DNA from: Bryobacterales bacterium
GTDB taxonomy: Bacteria; Acidobacteriota; Terriglobia; Bryobacterales; Bryobacteraceae
Assembly: GCA_016789755.1 (NCBI GenBank)
Contig: JAEUQG010000410.1
Location: forward strand, 1 to 32,465
DNA length: 32,465 nucleotides
Reading direction: 5' to 3'
This document shows, in pieces, positions 17,411 through 25,742 of this stretch. The translations under genes were made by a program, and so were the position numbers. Numbering within the stretch: the stretch's first letter is position 1; every line of letters starts with the position of its first letter. Below the pieces are notes generated by a model. The model was not told the DNA's origin and searched no databases. It saw only the letters and a program-made list of their open reading frames with translations.

Positions 17411-19325
17411 GGCGCTTGCGCTTGGTATCGGCGAACTTGAATCCGTCGTGCCAGGTCGATTCCGCGCCCCCGCCGTAGCGGGCCGTCGCCACCTCAATCA
17501 CGTACGGATTCCCGTCCCGTGTCTGCTGCGTGCCTCGTTTCACCGCCGCTTCCAGCTCCGCGCCGGTGGCCACCTTTTCCCCCTTCACTCCCTGCGAGCC
17601 CGCCAGTTGCACGAAATCGATATCCGGATCGCCTAAATACATCCCCGGATACTTGCCCGTCTTCACCATCTTCCCTTGATACACGTGGTAGGCATGCCGC
17701 ACCGTCTGGTAGTTCTTGTTGTTGTACACCACCGTCAACACCGGAATCTGATACCGCTTCTGCGTCCAGAACCCGCTGGCGCTGTACATCACGGACCCAT
17801 CGCCGATGGTGCACACCACCTGCCGGTCCGGAGCCGCCAGCTTCGCCCCCGTCGCCGCCCCAATCCCCCAACCCAACCCCAGCCCCGTATTGCTCAGGTA
17901 CATCTGTTCATCGGCGCGATGCGAAAAGCGAAACGACTCGTACTTGCCCGTGATGTTCTCGCTCAGCACAATCGCATCTTTGTCCAGCGTCCGCGCCAAT
18001 ACCGCGCCCAGCTCCTCCGGATGGACCGGAGATTGTCCGCTGTTCTTCTTCACTCCCGCCGCCACCGCCGCGTGCGCCGCCGTTGAGGCGGCCTTCAACT
18101 GCTCCGCCCGCTCCCCGCCAATGCGCCCCAGCCGCTGCTTCGTCGCCATCGCACCTACGGCATCGTTCAAATCGCGCAGCGTCGCCTTCACATCGCCCAC
18201 CAGCGCCAGGTCCGTTGCATAGTTGCGGCTCATCGCGCCCGTATCCATCCCGATCCGGATCACCCGCGCCGAACTCGGAAACTCCGCCGCCTGCGGCGCC
18301 ACCTTGCCGCCCACATCGCGCGAGCCGATGAACACAATCACATCGGCGCCGTTCTTCACCCATGGCGACGACATCGAAAACGCCCCCACATTGTTCGCAT
18401 GGTGCGACGGGAAGTTGCGGTACGACGACCGGTCCAGCGCCACCGGCAGCGCCAGCTTTTCAGAGAACGCCATCAACTCCGGCACTGCTTCCGACTTCCA
18501 TACTTCATCGCCGCAAATCACCACCGGATGCTTCGCTTCCAGCAACATCTTCGCCGCCTCTTCCACCGCCGCCGCTTCCGGCCGTACTCGCGGATTCACC
18601 AGAAAACGGCTCGCCGGCAGGATCTCCGCCTTCAGATTCTTCGCCTCCAGCGCATAGTGCGCCATCGCCAGATACACCGGCCCCCCAGGCGCCGCCATCG
18701 CCGTCTTGAACGCCCGCCGCAGCATCAGCGCCAAGCCCTCGCCATTCCGCGCATCCCAACTGATCTTCGTGAACTGCCGGTTCACTTCCTTCTGGTCGTA
18801 CCCCGGCCGCGGCGCCAGAATCGACTCATCGCTCCACGTCTGGTTATCGTTCAATCCCGCTGTCACCACCAGCGCCGATCCGTCCCTGCTTGCGTTGTAC
18901 AGTTGCCCCGCCGCCTGCGCCGTCCCCGCAATCACGTGCAGATTCACAAATCCTGGCTTCAAACTCACCCGGTGATACCCGTCCGCCAGCGACACCACAA
19001 TCCCTTCATGCAGCCCCATGATGAGTTGCAATCCCGGCGTGTCCAGCATCGAATCGAAGAAGCCCACCTCGAACGACCCGGGATTGGTAAAAACATATTC
19101 CACTCCCGCTGCTTTGGCTTGCGCCACCACCAGATCCCCGCCCGTGCCCTGCGCTACGGTGGCCGCCGCCCCGTCCGAGCGCCCCGCCGGCGTGCTCTCG
19201 CTTGCCTCCACATCCGCTACCAGCGCCTTCGCCGCGGCGGTGGAAAAGCCCATCTGCGCCAGTTGCCGCGCAAAACCGCGCCGCGTCAATCCTTGCTCGA
19301 AATACTTCTTTACCAGTTCACGCAT
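17403..19325 (-). CDS. ThDP-dependent enzyme (acetolactate synthase-like) with a Tat-like N-terminus
   Basis: A 640-residue thiamine-diphosphate enzyme with the three-domain acetolactate synthase/benzoylformate decarboxylase layout. The catalytic Glu107 lies in GLHEGIVVSLADGY. The central domain covers roughly 250-400, and the ThDP/Mg motif reads IGDGSVMYSA to VVYNNKNY near the C-terminus. The N-terminal 40 residues carry LTRRGFARQLAQMGFS, a twin-arginine-like motif with only a modest hydrophobic core, so export is uncertain. The start is the ATG at 19325, 9 bases after GAGG; an ATG three codons upstream (19334) abuts that site and is less likely. The substrate is unknown. Its last 8 bases overlap the bpt start. 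Confidence 0.85.
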   Translation of the reverse strand: MRELVKKYFEQGLTRRGFARQLAQMGFSTAAAKALVADVEASESTPAGRSDGAAATVAQGTGGDLVVAQAKAAGVEYVFTNPGSFEVGFFDSMLDTPGLQLIMGLHEGIVVSLADGYHRVSLKPGFVNLHVIAGTAQAAGQLYNASRDGSALVVTAGLNDNQTWSDESILAPRPGYDQKEVNRQFTKISWDARNGEGLALMLRRAFKTAMAAPGGPVYLAMAHYALEAKNLKAEILPASRFLVNPRVRPEAAAVEEAAKMLLEAKHPVVICGDEVWKSEAVPELMAFSEKLALPVALDRSSYRNFPSHHANNVGAFSMSSPWVKNGADVIVFIGSRDVGGKVAPQAAEFPSSARVIRIGMDTGAMSRNYATDLALVGDVKATLRDLNDAVGAMATKQRLGRIGGERAEQLKAASTAAHAAVAAGVKKNSGQSPVHPEELGAVLARTLDKDAIVLSENITGKYESFRFSHRADEQMYLSNTGLGLGWGIGAATGAKLAAPDRQVVCTIGDGSVMYSASGFWTQKRYQIPVLTVVYNNKNYQTVRHAYHVYQGKMVKTGKYPGMYLGDPDIDFVQLAGSQGVKGEKVATGAELEAAVKRGTQQTRDGNPYVIEVATARYGGGAESTWHDGFKFADTKRKRRV

Positions 19326-19403
19326 CGAATGCATCCTCGCTCTTGGGGGAATGCCGCAAGCATAGCGCATCCCGCAAGTTCCCGGAATGCTAGAGTATCC
19401 CTC

Positions 19404-20192
19404 ATGGACTCTGCCTGGGACGCCATCCTCGAATCCAACAACCAGTTTCTCGGCGCATGGAAGGTTTTCGCCGAAGGCGCCGCCGACGGCGCTGTCGCCC
19501 GCTTCGATGGTGTCGCCGCCATGTACAGCCGAGTCCCCGTCATGTTCCTCAACGCCTTCGGATTCACCTCCGTGGTCGAGTCCCCCGGCGATCTCCGCGC
19601 CCGCATCGACGCCTGCCTCCGTTACGCCCACGCCTCAGCCTTCCCCTATTTCATCTCCACCTGCCGCCAAATGCTCAGCCCCGCGGCTGCCGCCGCCGCC
19701 GACGCCGTCTTCGCCGATGCCGGCCTCGTCCCCTTCATGGAGTGGACCGGCATGTCCGCCGGCGAGATTCTTCCGCCACGCCGCGAGGTCCGCGATCTCG
19801 ACATCCGCGACGTTACCGGTCCCGCCGCCCGCCGCGCCGTCTACGAAATCAACTGCCAGGCCTACGGCATGCCTCTCGACCCCGGCCGCGACTCCATGGA
19901 CGGCGATTCCCTGTGGAGTAAGATGCACGGCGCCGTCGGCTATCTCGATGGCATCCCCGTCGCCACCGCCACAGCCTTCCCCGTCGAAGGCCGCCGCTAC
20001 GTCGCTCTCGTCGCCACCCTGCCCGAACACCGCAACCGCGGCTTCGCCGAAGCCTGCATGCGCCACGCCCTCGCCAAGGCCGGCACCGGCCGCACCATCC
20101 TTCACGCCACCGGCGCCGGACACCCCGTCTACCGCAAGATGGGCTACCGCGATGTCTGCGAATTCACCATGTACGGAGAAACCCACGAGTGA
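19404..20192 (+). CDS. GNAT family N-acetyltransferase
   Basis: A 262-residue protein with a C-terminal GNAT fold. The acetyl-CoA pyrophosphate loop appears as LPEHRNRGFAEACM after the beta-strand YVALVAT, and the later GHPVYRKMGY is a typical closing motif. The N-terminal half (about 1-120) is a divergent helper domain with no motif I recognise. The frame is open far upstream but the ATG at 19404 begins the plausible protein; upstream sequence is the antisense of the ThDP enzyme gene. It overlaps the enoyl-CoA hydratase start by 4 bases, so the two are probably cotranslated. The acceptor substrate is unknown. Confidence 0.82.
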   Translation: MDSAWDAILESNNQFLGAWKVFAEGAADGAVARFDGVAAMYSRVPVMFLNAFGFTSVVESPGDLRARIDACLRYAHASAFPYFISTCRQMLSPAAAAAADAVFADAGLVPFMEWTGMSAGEILPPRREVRDLDIRDVTGPAARRAVYEINCQAYGMPLDPGRDSMDGDSLWSKMHGAVGYLDGIPVATATAFPVEGRRYVALVATLPEHRNRGFAEACMRHALAKAGTGRTILHATGAGHPVYRKMGYRDVCEFTMYGETHE

Positions 20193-20998
20193 GCGCTTAC
20201 GAACAGATCCTCTACGACGTTGCCGCCGGAGTCGCCACCGTCACCCTGAACCGCCCCGACAGGCTCAATGCCTGGACCCGCCAGATGGAAGAAGAGGTCA
20301 CCCACGCCATTCGCGCCGCGGTCTCCGACGATGCGGTACGGGCCATCGTCCTCACCGGAGCCGGCCGCGGCTTCTGCGCCGGCGCGGACATGAGCCTCCT
20401 CAATGCCGTTTCCCAAACCGGCCTCCAGCGCGATCACCGCGAAGTCAGTTCCAACGAACTTCCCGGCAACCAGCGCCAGCATTCCTGGCTGCTCACCTTG
20501 CCCAAGCCCGTCATCGCCGCCATCAACGGCCCTTGCGTCGGCCTCGGCTTCGTCATCCCCCTCTATTGCGATTTCCGCTTCGCCGCTCAATCCGCCGTCT
20601 TCAACGTCATCTTCTCCCGCCGCGGCCTCATCGCCGAATACGGCATCGCCTGGATTCTCCCGCGCCTCATCGGCCTCCCCAAGGCCATCGATCTCATCTT
20701 CACGTCCCGCAAAATCGATGCCGCCGAAGCGCTCCAAATCGGTCTGGTCAACCGCGTCCTTCCCGACGACGGCTTCCTGCCCGCCGTCCGGAAATTCGCC
20801 TCCGAACTCGGATCGAGCGTCTCCCCCCGTTCCCTCCGCGTAATGAAACAGCAGATCTACGCCGCCCAATCCCAGACTCTCGACCAAGCCAGGGACGTCG
20901 CCATCGAAGAGATGCTCGCCAGCCTGCAATGCGACGATTTCAAGGAAGGTGTCGCCCACTTCCTCGAAAAACGCGAACCCCGTTTCACCGGCCGCTAA
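20189..20998 (+). CDS. Enoyl-CoA hydratase/isomerase (crotonase) family protein
   Basis: A 269-residue crotonase-fold enzyme acting on acyl-CoA in the cytoplasm. The oxyanion-hole motifs are present: GRGFCAGADMS (59-69) and AINGPCVGLGF (111-121), followed by RRGLIAEYGIAWILPRLIG (144-162), where Glu150 is a candidate catalytic residue. This last stretch resembles the PaaG/isomerase branch rather than classic EchA, so hydratase versus isomerase is open. The GTG start at 20189 is fixed by the GTGA overlap with the GNAT gene. Its last 4 bases overlap the convergent AAA+-SLOG gene. The CoA substrate is not evident. Confidence 0.9.
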   Translation: MSAYEQILYDVAAGVATVTLNRPDRLNAWTRQMEEEVTHAIRAAVSDDAVRAIVLTGAGRGFCAGADMSLLNAVSQTGLQRDHREVSSNELPGNQRQHSWLLTLPKPVIAAINGPCVGLGFVIPLYCDFRFAAQSAVFNVIFSRRGLIAEYGIAWILPRLIGLPKAIDLIFTSRKIDAAEALQIGLVNRVLPDDGFLPAVRKFASELGSSVSPRSLRVMKQQIYAAQSQTLDQARDVAIEEMLASLQCDDFKEGVAHFLEKREPRFTGR

Positions 20999-22812
20999 CA
21001 CCCAACTAACAGTAACAGCCGCATCAACCCGCTCAGAATCGTATCCACGCATTCCTTCTGCGCCGGATTCGGCAGCGGCATCCCGAAGATCCGCCGGTTC
21101 TCTTCCAGATTCAGCCCATTCTCCGGCCAGTATGGCGTCCACACGGAGCGCTCCTGCAGCCACTTCCGCAGCGCCGCAATGCTCTGCGGCAGATCGCCGT
21201 ACCCCGGCAGATCGAACCGCCCGGCCATCGCCTTCTCATCACCCACCGGACCGGGATCACGCAAATAACCATCGCCATATACCACGCTCTCCCCCAATCC
21301 CAGCAGCCTTCCCACCGCCTCCGTCGCCCCTCCGCATCCGCCCAACAAATAAACCGGCTTCTTCATCGCCATCGCCAGCATCACCTCTTCCGCGATCCCG
21401 GAAAACCGCCCCCAACTCTCCTCGTCCTTCCCGCCCATCACGATCAGAGCATCCACGTCCATCACCAGGCGCGCCCGCATACGGAACAAGCTGATCGCCC
21501 ACCCCAGATGATGCTTCGGATCGTACGGCTCGCCATCCTTCCCGCGCGCCCGGAACCATCCGCACGGCGGCACGCCCAACTCGCGGCGCTCCCCTTCCGA
21601 CAGCGTCTCCAGCTTGCGAAAATCCACATACCCCTGCGCCATCCGGTGATGGTCCTGCACGTCGGGATTCAAATGGCTCGGATAGCAAAGGTAGTTCCGC
21701 AGCCTGCTGTCATCGCGCTCAATCAAATCGTCCGGCACTTCGTTGGCGGCCGCCACTACGTGATCCAGCGTCCCCCCTGGAATGAAATCCCCTCCATACG
21801 CAATCGTCGCCCCGCTCCCCAGCAACGCTTGTGTCAACTCCTCCAGCAGCACCCACGTCTTCTTCTCATCCAGACCCGCCGAAACTCCGATCGCCCGTCC
21901 GTCCAGCGGACCCCGGCTGATGTGCAGCCGCCGCAGTTCCGTCGACGGCAGATGCTTCTCCTCAAATGTTTCCCCAGCCGGCACAATCGACGTGTCCAAC
22001 AGCGCCTCCATCGACCGTACCCCATGAACGAAGTGCGCCGTCGCCAGCAGTTTCCGCGCCAGTTCCGCCGAAATCGGCGGCTCCGCCGTATTGCCCGGCC
22101 ACCGCTTTTGCAACTGATGCCGCAACACCAGAGCCCGCCTCACCGGCCGCGCCTCATCCGTTCCGTTCACACCCTGGATGTCGATAAACCCGCGCAGCCG
22201 GCTGATGAAATCCGGAACCTTCTTCTCCCGGTACTCGCGTTCGTTGCTCTTGGCGCGCCGCTCGAATTCCTCCAGCGTCGGCGCGGTGCCGCCGGCGAAA
22301 AACAGAATCGCCTTTCCGAACGTCACAGGCTTACCTTCGTCCAGAAACTCCCCGTCCTGCATTGGCGCCAGAAACCAGCGCAGCCAGCCCAGCGCTTCCG
22401 CTCCCAACGGCCCGTCGAACTCATCGAAAAACAGAATCTTCGCCTGGCTCCCCTCCTCCTGCGCTTTCAATTTCGCCCGGATCATGCTCCCCAGTCCTTC
22501 CAGGTCCGGCACCTGCGACAAATTGATCGTCCTCTCTTTCATCGGCCTCGTATCGAAGCTCGAAATCAGGTTCTCCACGCAGAACGATTTCCCCGATCCC
22601 GGCGGCCCGAACACGGCAATCGACAGCGGCCTGGGAACTTCCGTCCTCGAGGAGTAGTCTTCCAGAATCCCCTTGATCTCCTTACACCGCTGAAATTCCG
22701 CGCTGCTCGAAGGTAATTGCAGCTTCCCAATCCGCCCTATCCCCAAAATAGGCCGCCCTACCGTGACATATTCCACCGCTTGATCCAAAAGAGCGCCCGA
22801 TGAGTACGACAT
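20995..22812 (-). CDS. AAA+ ATPase fused to a SLOG-like nucleotide-binding domain
   Basis: A 605-residue two-domain protein. The N-terminal AAA+ module has Walker A GPPGSGKS (69-76), Walker B ILFFDEFD (126-133), a sensor-1 strand FFAGGTA (171-177), an arginine-finger-like FISRLRG (202-208) and a sensor-2-like GVRSMEALLD (264-273). From about 303 onward lies a Rossmann-like SLOG-type domain: AIGVSAG (307-313), GATIAYGGDFIPGGTLD (334-350), ALIVMGG (455-461) and a closing segment with IAEEVMLAMAMKKPVYLLGG (472-491). SLOG domains bind nucleotide-derived ligands such as ADP-ribose. There is no signal or membrane segment. It is divergent from a NUDIX gene, 58 bases away. Function is unknown; a nucleotide-triggered ATPase is my inference. 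Confidence 0.75.
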   Translation of the reverse strand: MSYSSGALLDQAVEYVTVGRPILGIGRIGKLQLPSSSAEFQRCKEIKGILEDYSSRTEVPRPLSIAVFGPPGSGKSFCVENLISSFDTRPMKERTINLSQVPDLEGLGSMIRAKLKAQEEGSQAKILFFDEFDGPLGAEALGWLRWFLAPMQDGEFLDEGKPVTFGKAILFFAGGTAPTLEEFERRAKSNEREYREKKVPDFISRLRGFIDIQGVNGTDEARPVRRALVLRHQLQKRWPGNTAEPPISAELARKLLATAHFVHGVRSMEALLDTSIVPAGETFEEKHLPSTELRRLHISRGPLDGRAIGVSAGLDEKKTWVLLEELTQALLGSGATIAYGGDFIPGGTLDHVVAAANEVPDDLIERDDSRLRNYLCYPSHLNPDVQDHHRMAQGYVDFRKLETLSEGERRELGVPPCGWFRARGKDGEPYDPKHHLGWAISLFRMRARLVMDVDALIVMGGKDEESWGRFSGIAEEVMLAMAMKKPVYLLGGCGGATEAVGRLLGLGESVVYGDGYLRDPGPVGDEKAMAGRFDLPGYGDLPQSIAALRKWLQERSVWTPYWPENGLNLEENRRIFGMPLPNPAQKECVDTILSGLMRLLLLVGC

Positions 22813-22870
22813 TTTCGCAGTCTATCCCATTCTCATCTCCGGCGAAACCGCTGGGCTATCCTACAGGTAG
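22813..22870. promoter_or_regulatory. Divergent promoter region of the AAA+-SLOG and NUDIX genes
   Basis: Fifty-eight bases hold both start regions. CTATCC occurs twice as a direct repeat (22822-22827 and 22856-22861), and CTAC/GTAG arms flank two bases at 22861-22870. A weak GGGA lies upstream of the minus-strand ATG. No convincing -35/-10 pair is visible. A shared region this short means the two genes probably respond to the same input. Confidence 0.4.
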
Positions 22871-23458
22871 ATGAACTACAAGGTCGAGATCCTCCGCCGC
22901 GAAGAGGTCTTTCGCAAATTCTTCCGCATCGACGAAGTGACCCTCCGCCACCAGCGTTTCGACGGCGCCATGAGCCCCGAAATGACCCGCCTCGTCCTCA
23001 ACCGCGGCGACAGCGTGGCCCTCCTCCTTGCCGACCGCGCACGCGACGCCATTCTCCTTTGCGAGCAGTTTCGTCTCCCCACTTACGGCCCTCAATCCTC
23101 CGGCTGGATTCACGAACTCCCCGCCGGCGTCCTCGAACCCAACGAAGACCCCCAGGAATGCGCCCGCCGCGAAGCCCTCGAGGAAACCGGCTACTCCGTC
23201 TCCGGCATGCACCGCATCGCCACGGTCTACCTCAGCCCAGGCGGTTCCTCTGAGCGCATTCACATCTTCTACGCCGAAATCGCCGACGGCGACCGCATCC
23301 AATCCGGCGGCGGACTCGCCTCAGAGCACGAAGACATCCGCATGGTGTGGCTCCCCATCGCCGACGCCCGCCGCCAATGTGCCGAAGGCGCCATCGCCGA
23401 CGCCAAAACCCTCATCGCCATCCAGTGGCTCATGCTCCGGTCCGAAGCGAAAAGCTAA
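22871..23458 (+). CDS. NUDIX hydrolase (ADP-ribose/NDP-sugar pyrophosphatase type)
   Basis: A 195-residue NUDIX enzyme. The box is complete at residues 86-108: G86, E92, then RREALEETGY (99-108) with the metal-binding glutamates E104 and E105. The stretch before it (FRLPTYGPQS, then HELPAGVLEP) resembles the NudF/NudK branch, which cleaves ADP-ribose or GDP-mannose-like NDP-sugars to a nucleoside monophosphate and a sugar phosphate. Cytoplasmic, with no signal peptide. It is divergent from the AAA+-SLOG gene and convergent with the HEAT-repeat gene 16 bases away. Its substrate could be the ligand sensed by the SLOG domain, or it may be an ordinary housekeeping pyrophosphatase. Confidence 0.88.
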   Translation: MNYKVEILRREEVFRKFFRIDEVTLRHQRFDGAMSPEMTRLVLNRGDSVALLLADRARDAILLCEQFRLPTYGPQSSGWIHELPAGVLEPNEDPQECARREALEETGYSVSGMHRIATVYLSPGGSSERIHIFYAEIADGDRIQSGGGLASEHEDIRMVWLPIADARRQCAEGAIADAKTLIAIQWLMLRSEAKS

Positions 23459-23474
23459 AGCCGAAAAGCCGAAT

Positions 23475-25028
23475 CTACTTGTTCAACATCTCCATCAGAT
23501 AATCCGTAGCTTCCTTCTGCTTCATGTGCGACAGCGTCTCCACCAGGCTCCGTTTCATGCGAAGATCCGTTTCCGCTTTGGCAATCTCCACCAGAGCCTT
23601 CGCATTGCCCGCATGCCGCAACCCGTCCACAATGGCGCGCTTCACGTTCACATCCGGTTCTCCGCCATACATCCCGGCCAGCGCCTCGCCCACCTTCTCC
23701 GCCTTCGTGTACCCGATCTGCCGCACCAACTCCCGCCGCAACTTCGCATCGCGTTCCGCCTTTGCCGCTTCAATCAAACGGTCCGCATTTTCTTTCCTGC
23801 CGGGCAGCGCATACAGAATCTCGATCTTGATCTCCGCGCTCGACTCGGCCTGATACATCTGCCACAGTTCCTCATTCGCGTTCATCGACCCAAGTCCGCG
23901 AATCGCTTCCTTCCGCAATTCCGCCGTTTGCTCCGTCTTTGCCGCCGTCAACAACCGCTCCTTGTCGCGGCTCGCCAGGAAACCGCGCAGCACCGCCTTC
24001 TTCAAATACACATCGCTCGAAGAGGAGTAGATCTCCTGCAGCGTCTGCCGCGTCTCCGCCGTGCCCTGGTAGCCGAGATACTCCACTGCCTTGTACTGCA
24101 GGTCCGGATTCGTACCGCCCTTGGCCAGCCGCAGCAGCGCCTCGCGTCCATGCGCCGTCCGGCTCTGCGCCAGCACGAACACAGCCCGCTCCCGCAGCCT
24201 CGGCGACGTGCTCTTCGAGATGAGCTTTTCCAGTACAGGAATCGCCCGCTCCGGATCGCTGTGGATCATCCCGTTGACCGCCAGAATCTTCAGATCCTCA
24301 TCCGCTTCGCTCTCCGGCGCAACCGGCTGTCCCGCCGATTGCTTCACTTCCACTTCCAACGCTCGCGCGTCGTCCAGCCAGCGGCTCTGCGGATACAGGC
24401 GCATCATGTCGCTCAACGTGGTCAACGCCTCCGCCCGCCGCCCCAACCGGTTCTGCGCATACGCCTTCCAATACATCGCCGCGTCCGCCCGCGAGCCCTT
24501 CATCTCCACCACCCGCTGGAAATACTTCACCGCATCGTCCCAGTCGCGATCCTCTAACTGGCTCTTCCCGCTTCGATACAGGCGCTCTTCCGATGTCCCG
24601 CCCTGCATAATGCCATACATGAGTGCCTGAGCTTTCGGCGGCAGCGGTGCGGCCGGCGGCGCTGCCGGAGGCGGCGGCGGAGCACCCGCCAGTTTCTGCG
24701 CCATCAACTGAAGCTCCTCCGCATCGCGCCGCATCTTGTCGGCGTGCTGCGCCATCGATTCCTGGTGCGCCTTCTGCAGTTCCACTTCCAGCCGCGTTTG
24801 CTTCTCCATCTCTTGCGCCAGCGGCTTCATCGAATTCCGCAGCCGCTCCAGATCCTGCTCCAGCAGCCGGTTCTGATCCGCCGAACGCTGCGACCCGGAG
24901 GCCGCGCGCAATGCATCGGCCATGCCCTGCACCTGCTGTTCCACCGCGCGGATACGTTCCTGCTCCTGCGGCTCTTGCGCCAGACCCAGCGCGGCAAACA
25001 TGGCTACCGGATAAATTCGCTTCAACAT
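23475..25028 (-). CDS. Secreted coiled-coil/TPR/HEAT-repeat protein
   Basis: A 517-residue protein with a signal peptide ending near LGLAQE (about residue 18). A heptad-rich helical region (about 20-115) suggests a coiled coil that could trimerise. A Pro-rich linker APPPPPAAPPAAP follows, then a TPR-like segment (about 145-215, with WDDAVKYFQRVVEM and AMYWKAYAQNRLGR). From about 245 to the end there are repeated HEAT-type helices (LYALPGRKENADRLIEAAK, AVEYLGYQGTAETRQTL). The protein is a likely periplasmic scaffold. An AGGAG site at 25036-25040 supports the ATG at 25028. It lies 24 bases after the anti-sigma gene and is probably the third gene of that operon. Confidence 0.8.
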   Translation of the reverse strand: MLKRIYPVAMFAALGLAQEPQEQERIRAVEQQVQGMADALRAASGSQRSADQNRLLEQDLERLRNSMKPLAQEMEKQTRLEVELQKAHQESMAQHADKMRRDAEELQLMAQKLAGAPPPPPAAPPAAPLPPKAQALMYGIMQGGTSEERLYRSGKSQLEDRDWDDAVKYFQRVVEMKGSRADAAMYWKAYAQNRLGRRAEALTTLSDMMRLYPQSRWLDDARALEVEVKQSAGQPVAPESEADEDLKILAVNGMIHSDPERAIPVLEKLISKSTSPRLRERAVFVLAQSRTAHGREALLRLAKGGTNPDLQYKAVEYLGYQGTAETRQTLQEIYSSSSDVYLKKAVLRGFLASRDKERLLTAAKTEQTAELRKEAIRGLGSMNANEELWQMYQAESSAEIKIEILYALPGRKENADRLIEAAKAERDAKLRRELVRQIGYTKAEKVGEALAGMYGGEPDVNVKRAIVDGLRHAGNAKALVEIAKAETDLRMKRSLVETLSHMKQKEATDYLMEMLNK

Positions 25029-25035
25029 CGTTATT

Positions 25036-25040
25036 CTCCT
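25036..25040 (-). promoter_or_regulatory. Ribosome binding site of the HEAT-repeat protein gene
   Basis: AGGAG on the minus strand lies 7 bases before the ATG at 25028, within the 24-base gap after the anti-sigma gene. It indicates independent translation initiation within the operon and supports the chosen start. Confidence 0.65.
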
Positions 25041-25052
25041 ACTATCTTCGCC

Positions 25053-25742
25053 TCAATATTCGATCTTTTCCCGTTCCCGCACCTGCGCTCCGGCAAGGCG
25101 CATCTTCAAAATGATCCCCTGGTCCAGAATCCGCTGCCGCAATTCCTCGTTCGGCGTTTGGTGCGCCACTTCCACCAGCAGCCGTTCCAATTCGTCCAGC
25201 GTCTCGGCAATCGCCAACTCCCCAGCCTGTCCCGCGCTCGCACGGTACAACCGGTTCGCGTCCAGCAGATCCCGCACCTCATCCATCGGAGCCTCCGGCT
25301 CGTTCGCCAGTTCCGCCAGAATCATCTGCGACCGGTCGAAATGGTTCCCCACCGCCGACAACAGCATGCGCGATGCAACTGCCCCCTGCCGCATGGGCTC
25401 CAGTTCCGGCTGTTGCGAATGCCGTCCCGCGTAGAACGCAACCACCAGCATTCCCGCCATCGCCGTCGCTGCCGCCCACTGCTGCCACCCCAACCATCCC
25501 CGCAGCCGTTCCGCCAACGCCGGCTTCGGCAGGCTTGCTTCCAACCGCCGCCACACCGCCGCTTCAAACTGCGCCCCAGGCTCCGGCACGGTAAGCGCAT
25601 CGGCCGCGTTCAACACCCGCTGCAACGCGCGATACTGCCCCCGGCACGCTTCGCATCCTTCCAGATGCGGCGCCACGTCCTCTTCCCGAGCCTCCCCGTA
25701 ATAATGCAGAATCAACTGCTGTTCCGTCACATGCTGATTCAT
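25053..25742 (-). CDS. Zinc-finger anti-sigma factor, membrane protein
   Basis: A 229-residue membrane anti-sigma factor. The N-terminal zinc-binding anti-sigma motif is H26-x3-C30-x2-C33 (APHLEGCEAC), followed by a helical linker, one membrane helix at about 88-105 (WQQWAAATAMAGMLVVAF) and an outer C-terminal domain rich in helices. Such proteins hold an ECF sigma factor at the membrane until a signal triggers release. The ATG at 25742 overlaps the sigma gene's stop (ATGA), which fixes the start. The inducing signal is unknown. The outer domain (about 110-229) has no motif I recognise. Confidence 0.87.
   Translation of the reverse strand: MNQHVTEQQLILHYYGEAREEDVAPHLEGCEACRGQYRALQRVLNAADALTVPEPGAQFEAAVWRRLEASLPKPALAERLRGWLGWQQWAAATAMAGMLVVAFYAGRHSQQPELEPMRQGAVASRMLLSAVGNHFDRSQMILAELANEPEAPMDEVRDLLDANRLYRASAGQAGELAIAETLDELERLLVEVAHQTPNEELRQRILDQGIILKMRLAGAQVREREKIEY

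Noticed and set aside
18399..19403. Upstream extension of the GNAT gene by 335 codons
   Set aside because: The extension is Arg/His/Pro-rich and antisense to the ThDP enzyme; the credible protein begins at 19404.
19326..19403. Short direct repeats (GGAATGC and CCGCAAG, each twice) between the divergent ThDP and GNAT genes
   Set aside because: Seven-base repeats are expected by chance in GC-rich DNA; no symmetric operator or promoter fits around them.
20995..20998. Four-base convergent overlap of the crotonase and AAA+-SLOG stops
   Set aside because: A normal consequence of dense packing; no structure or shared function is implied.
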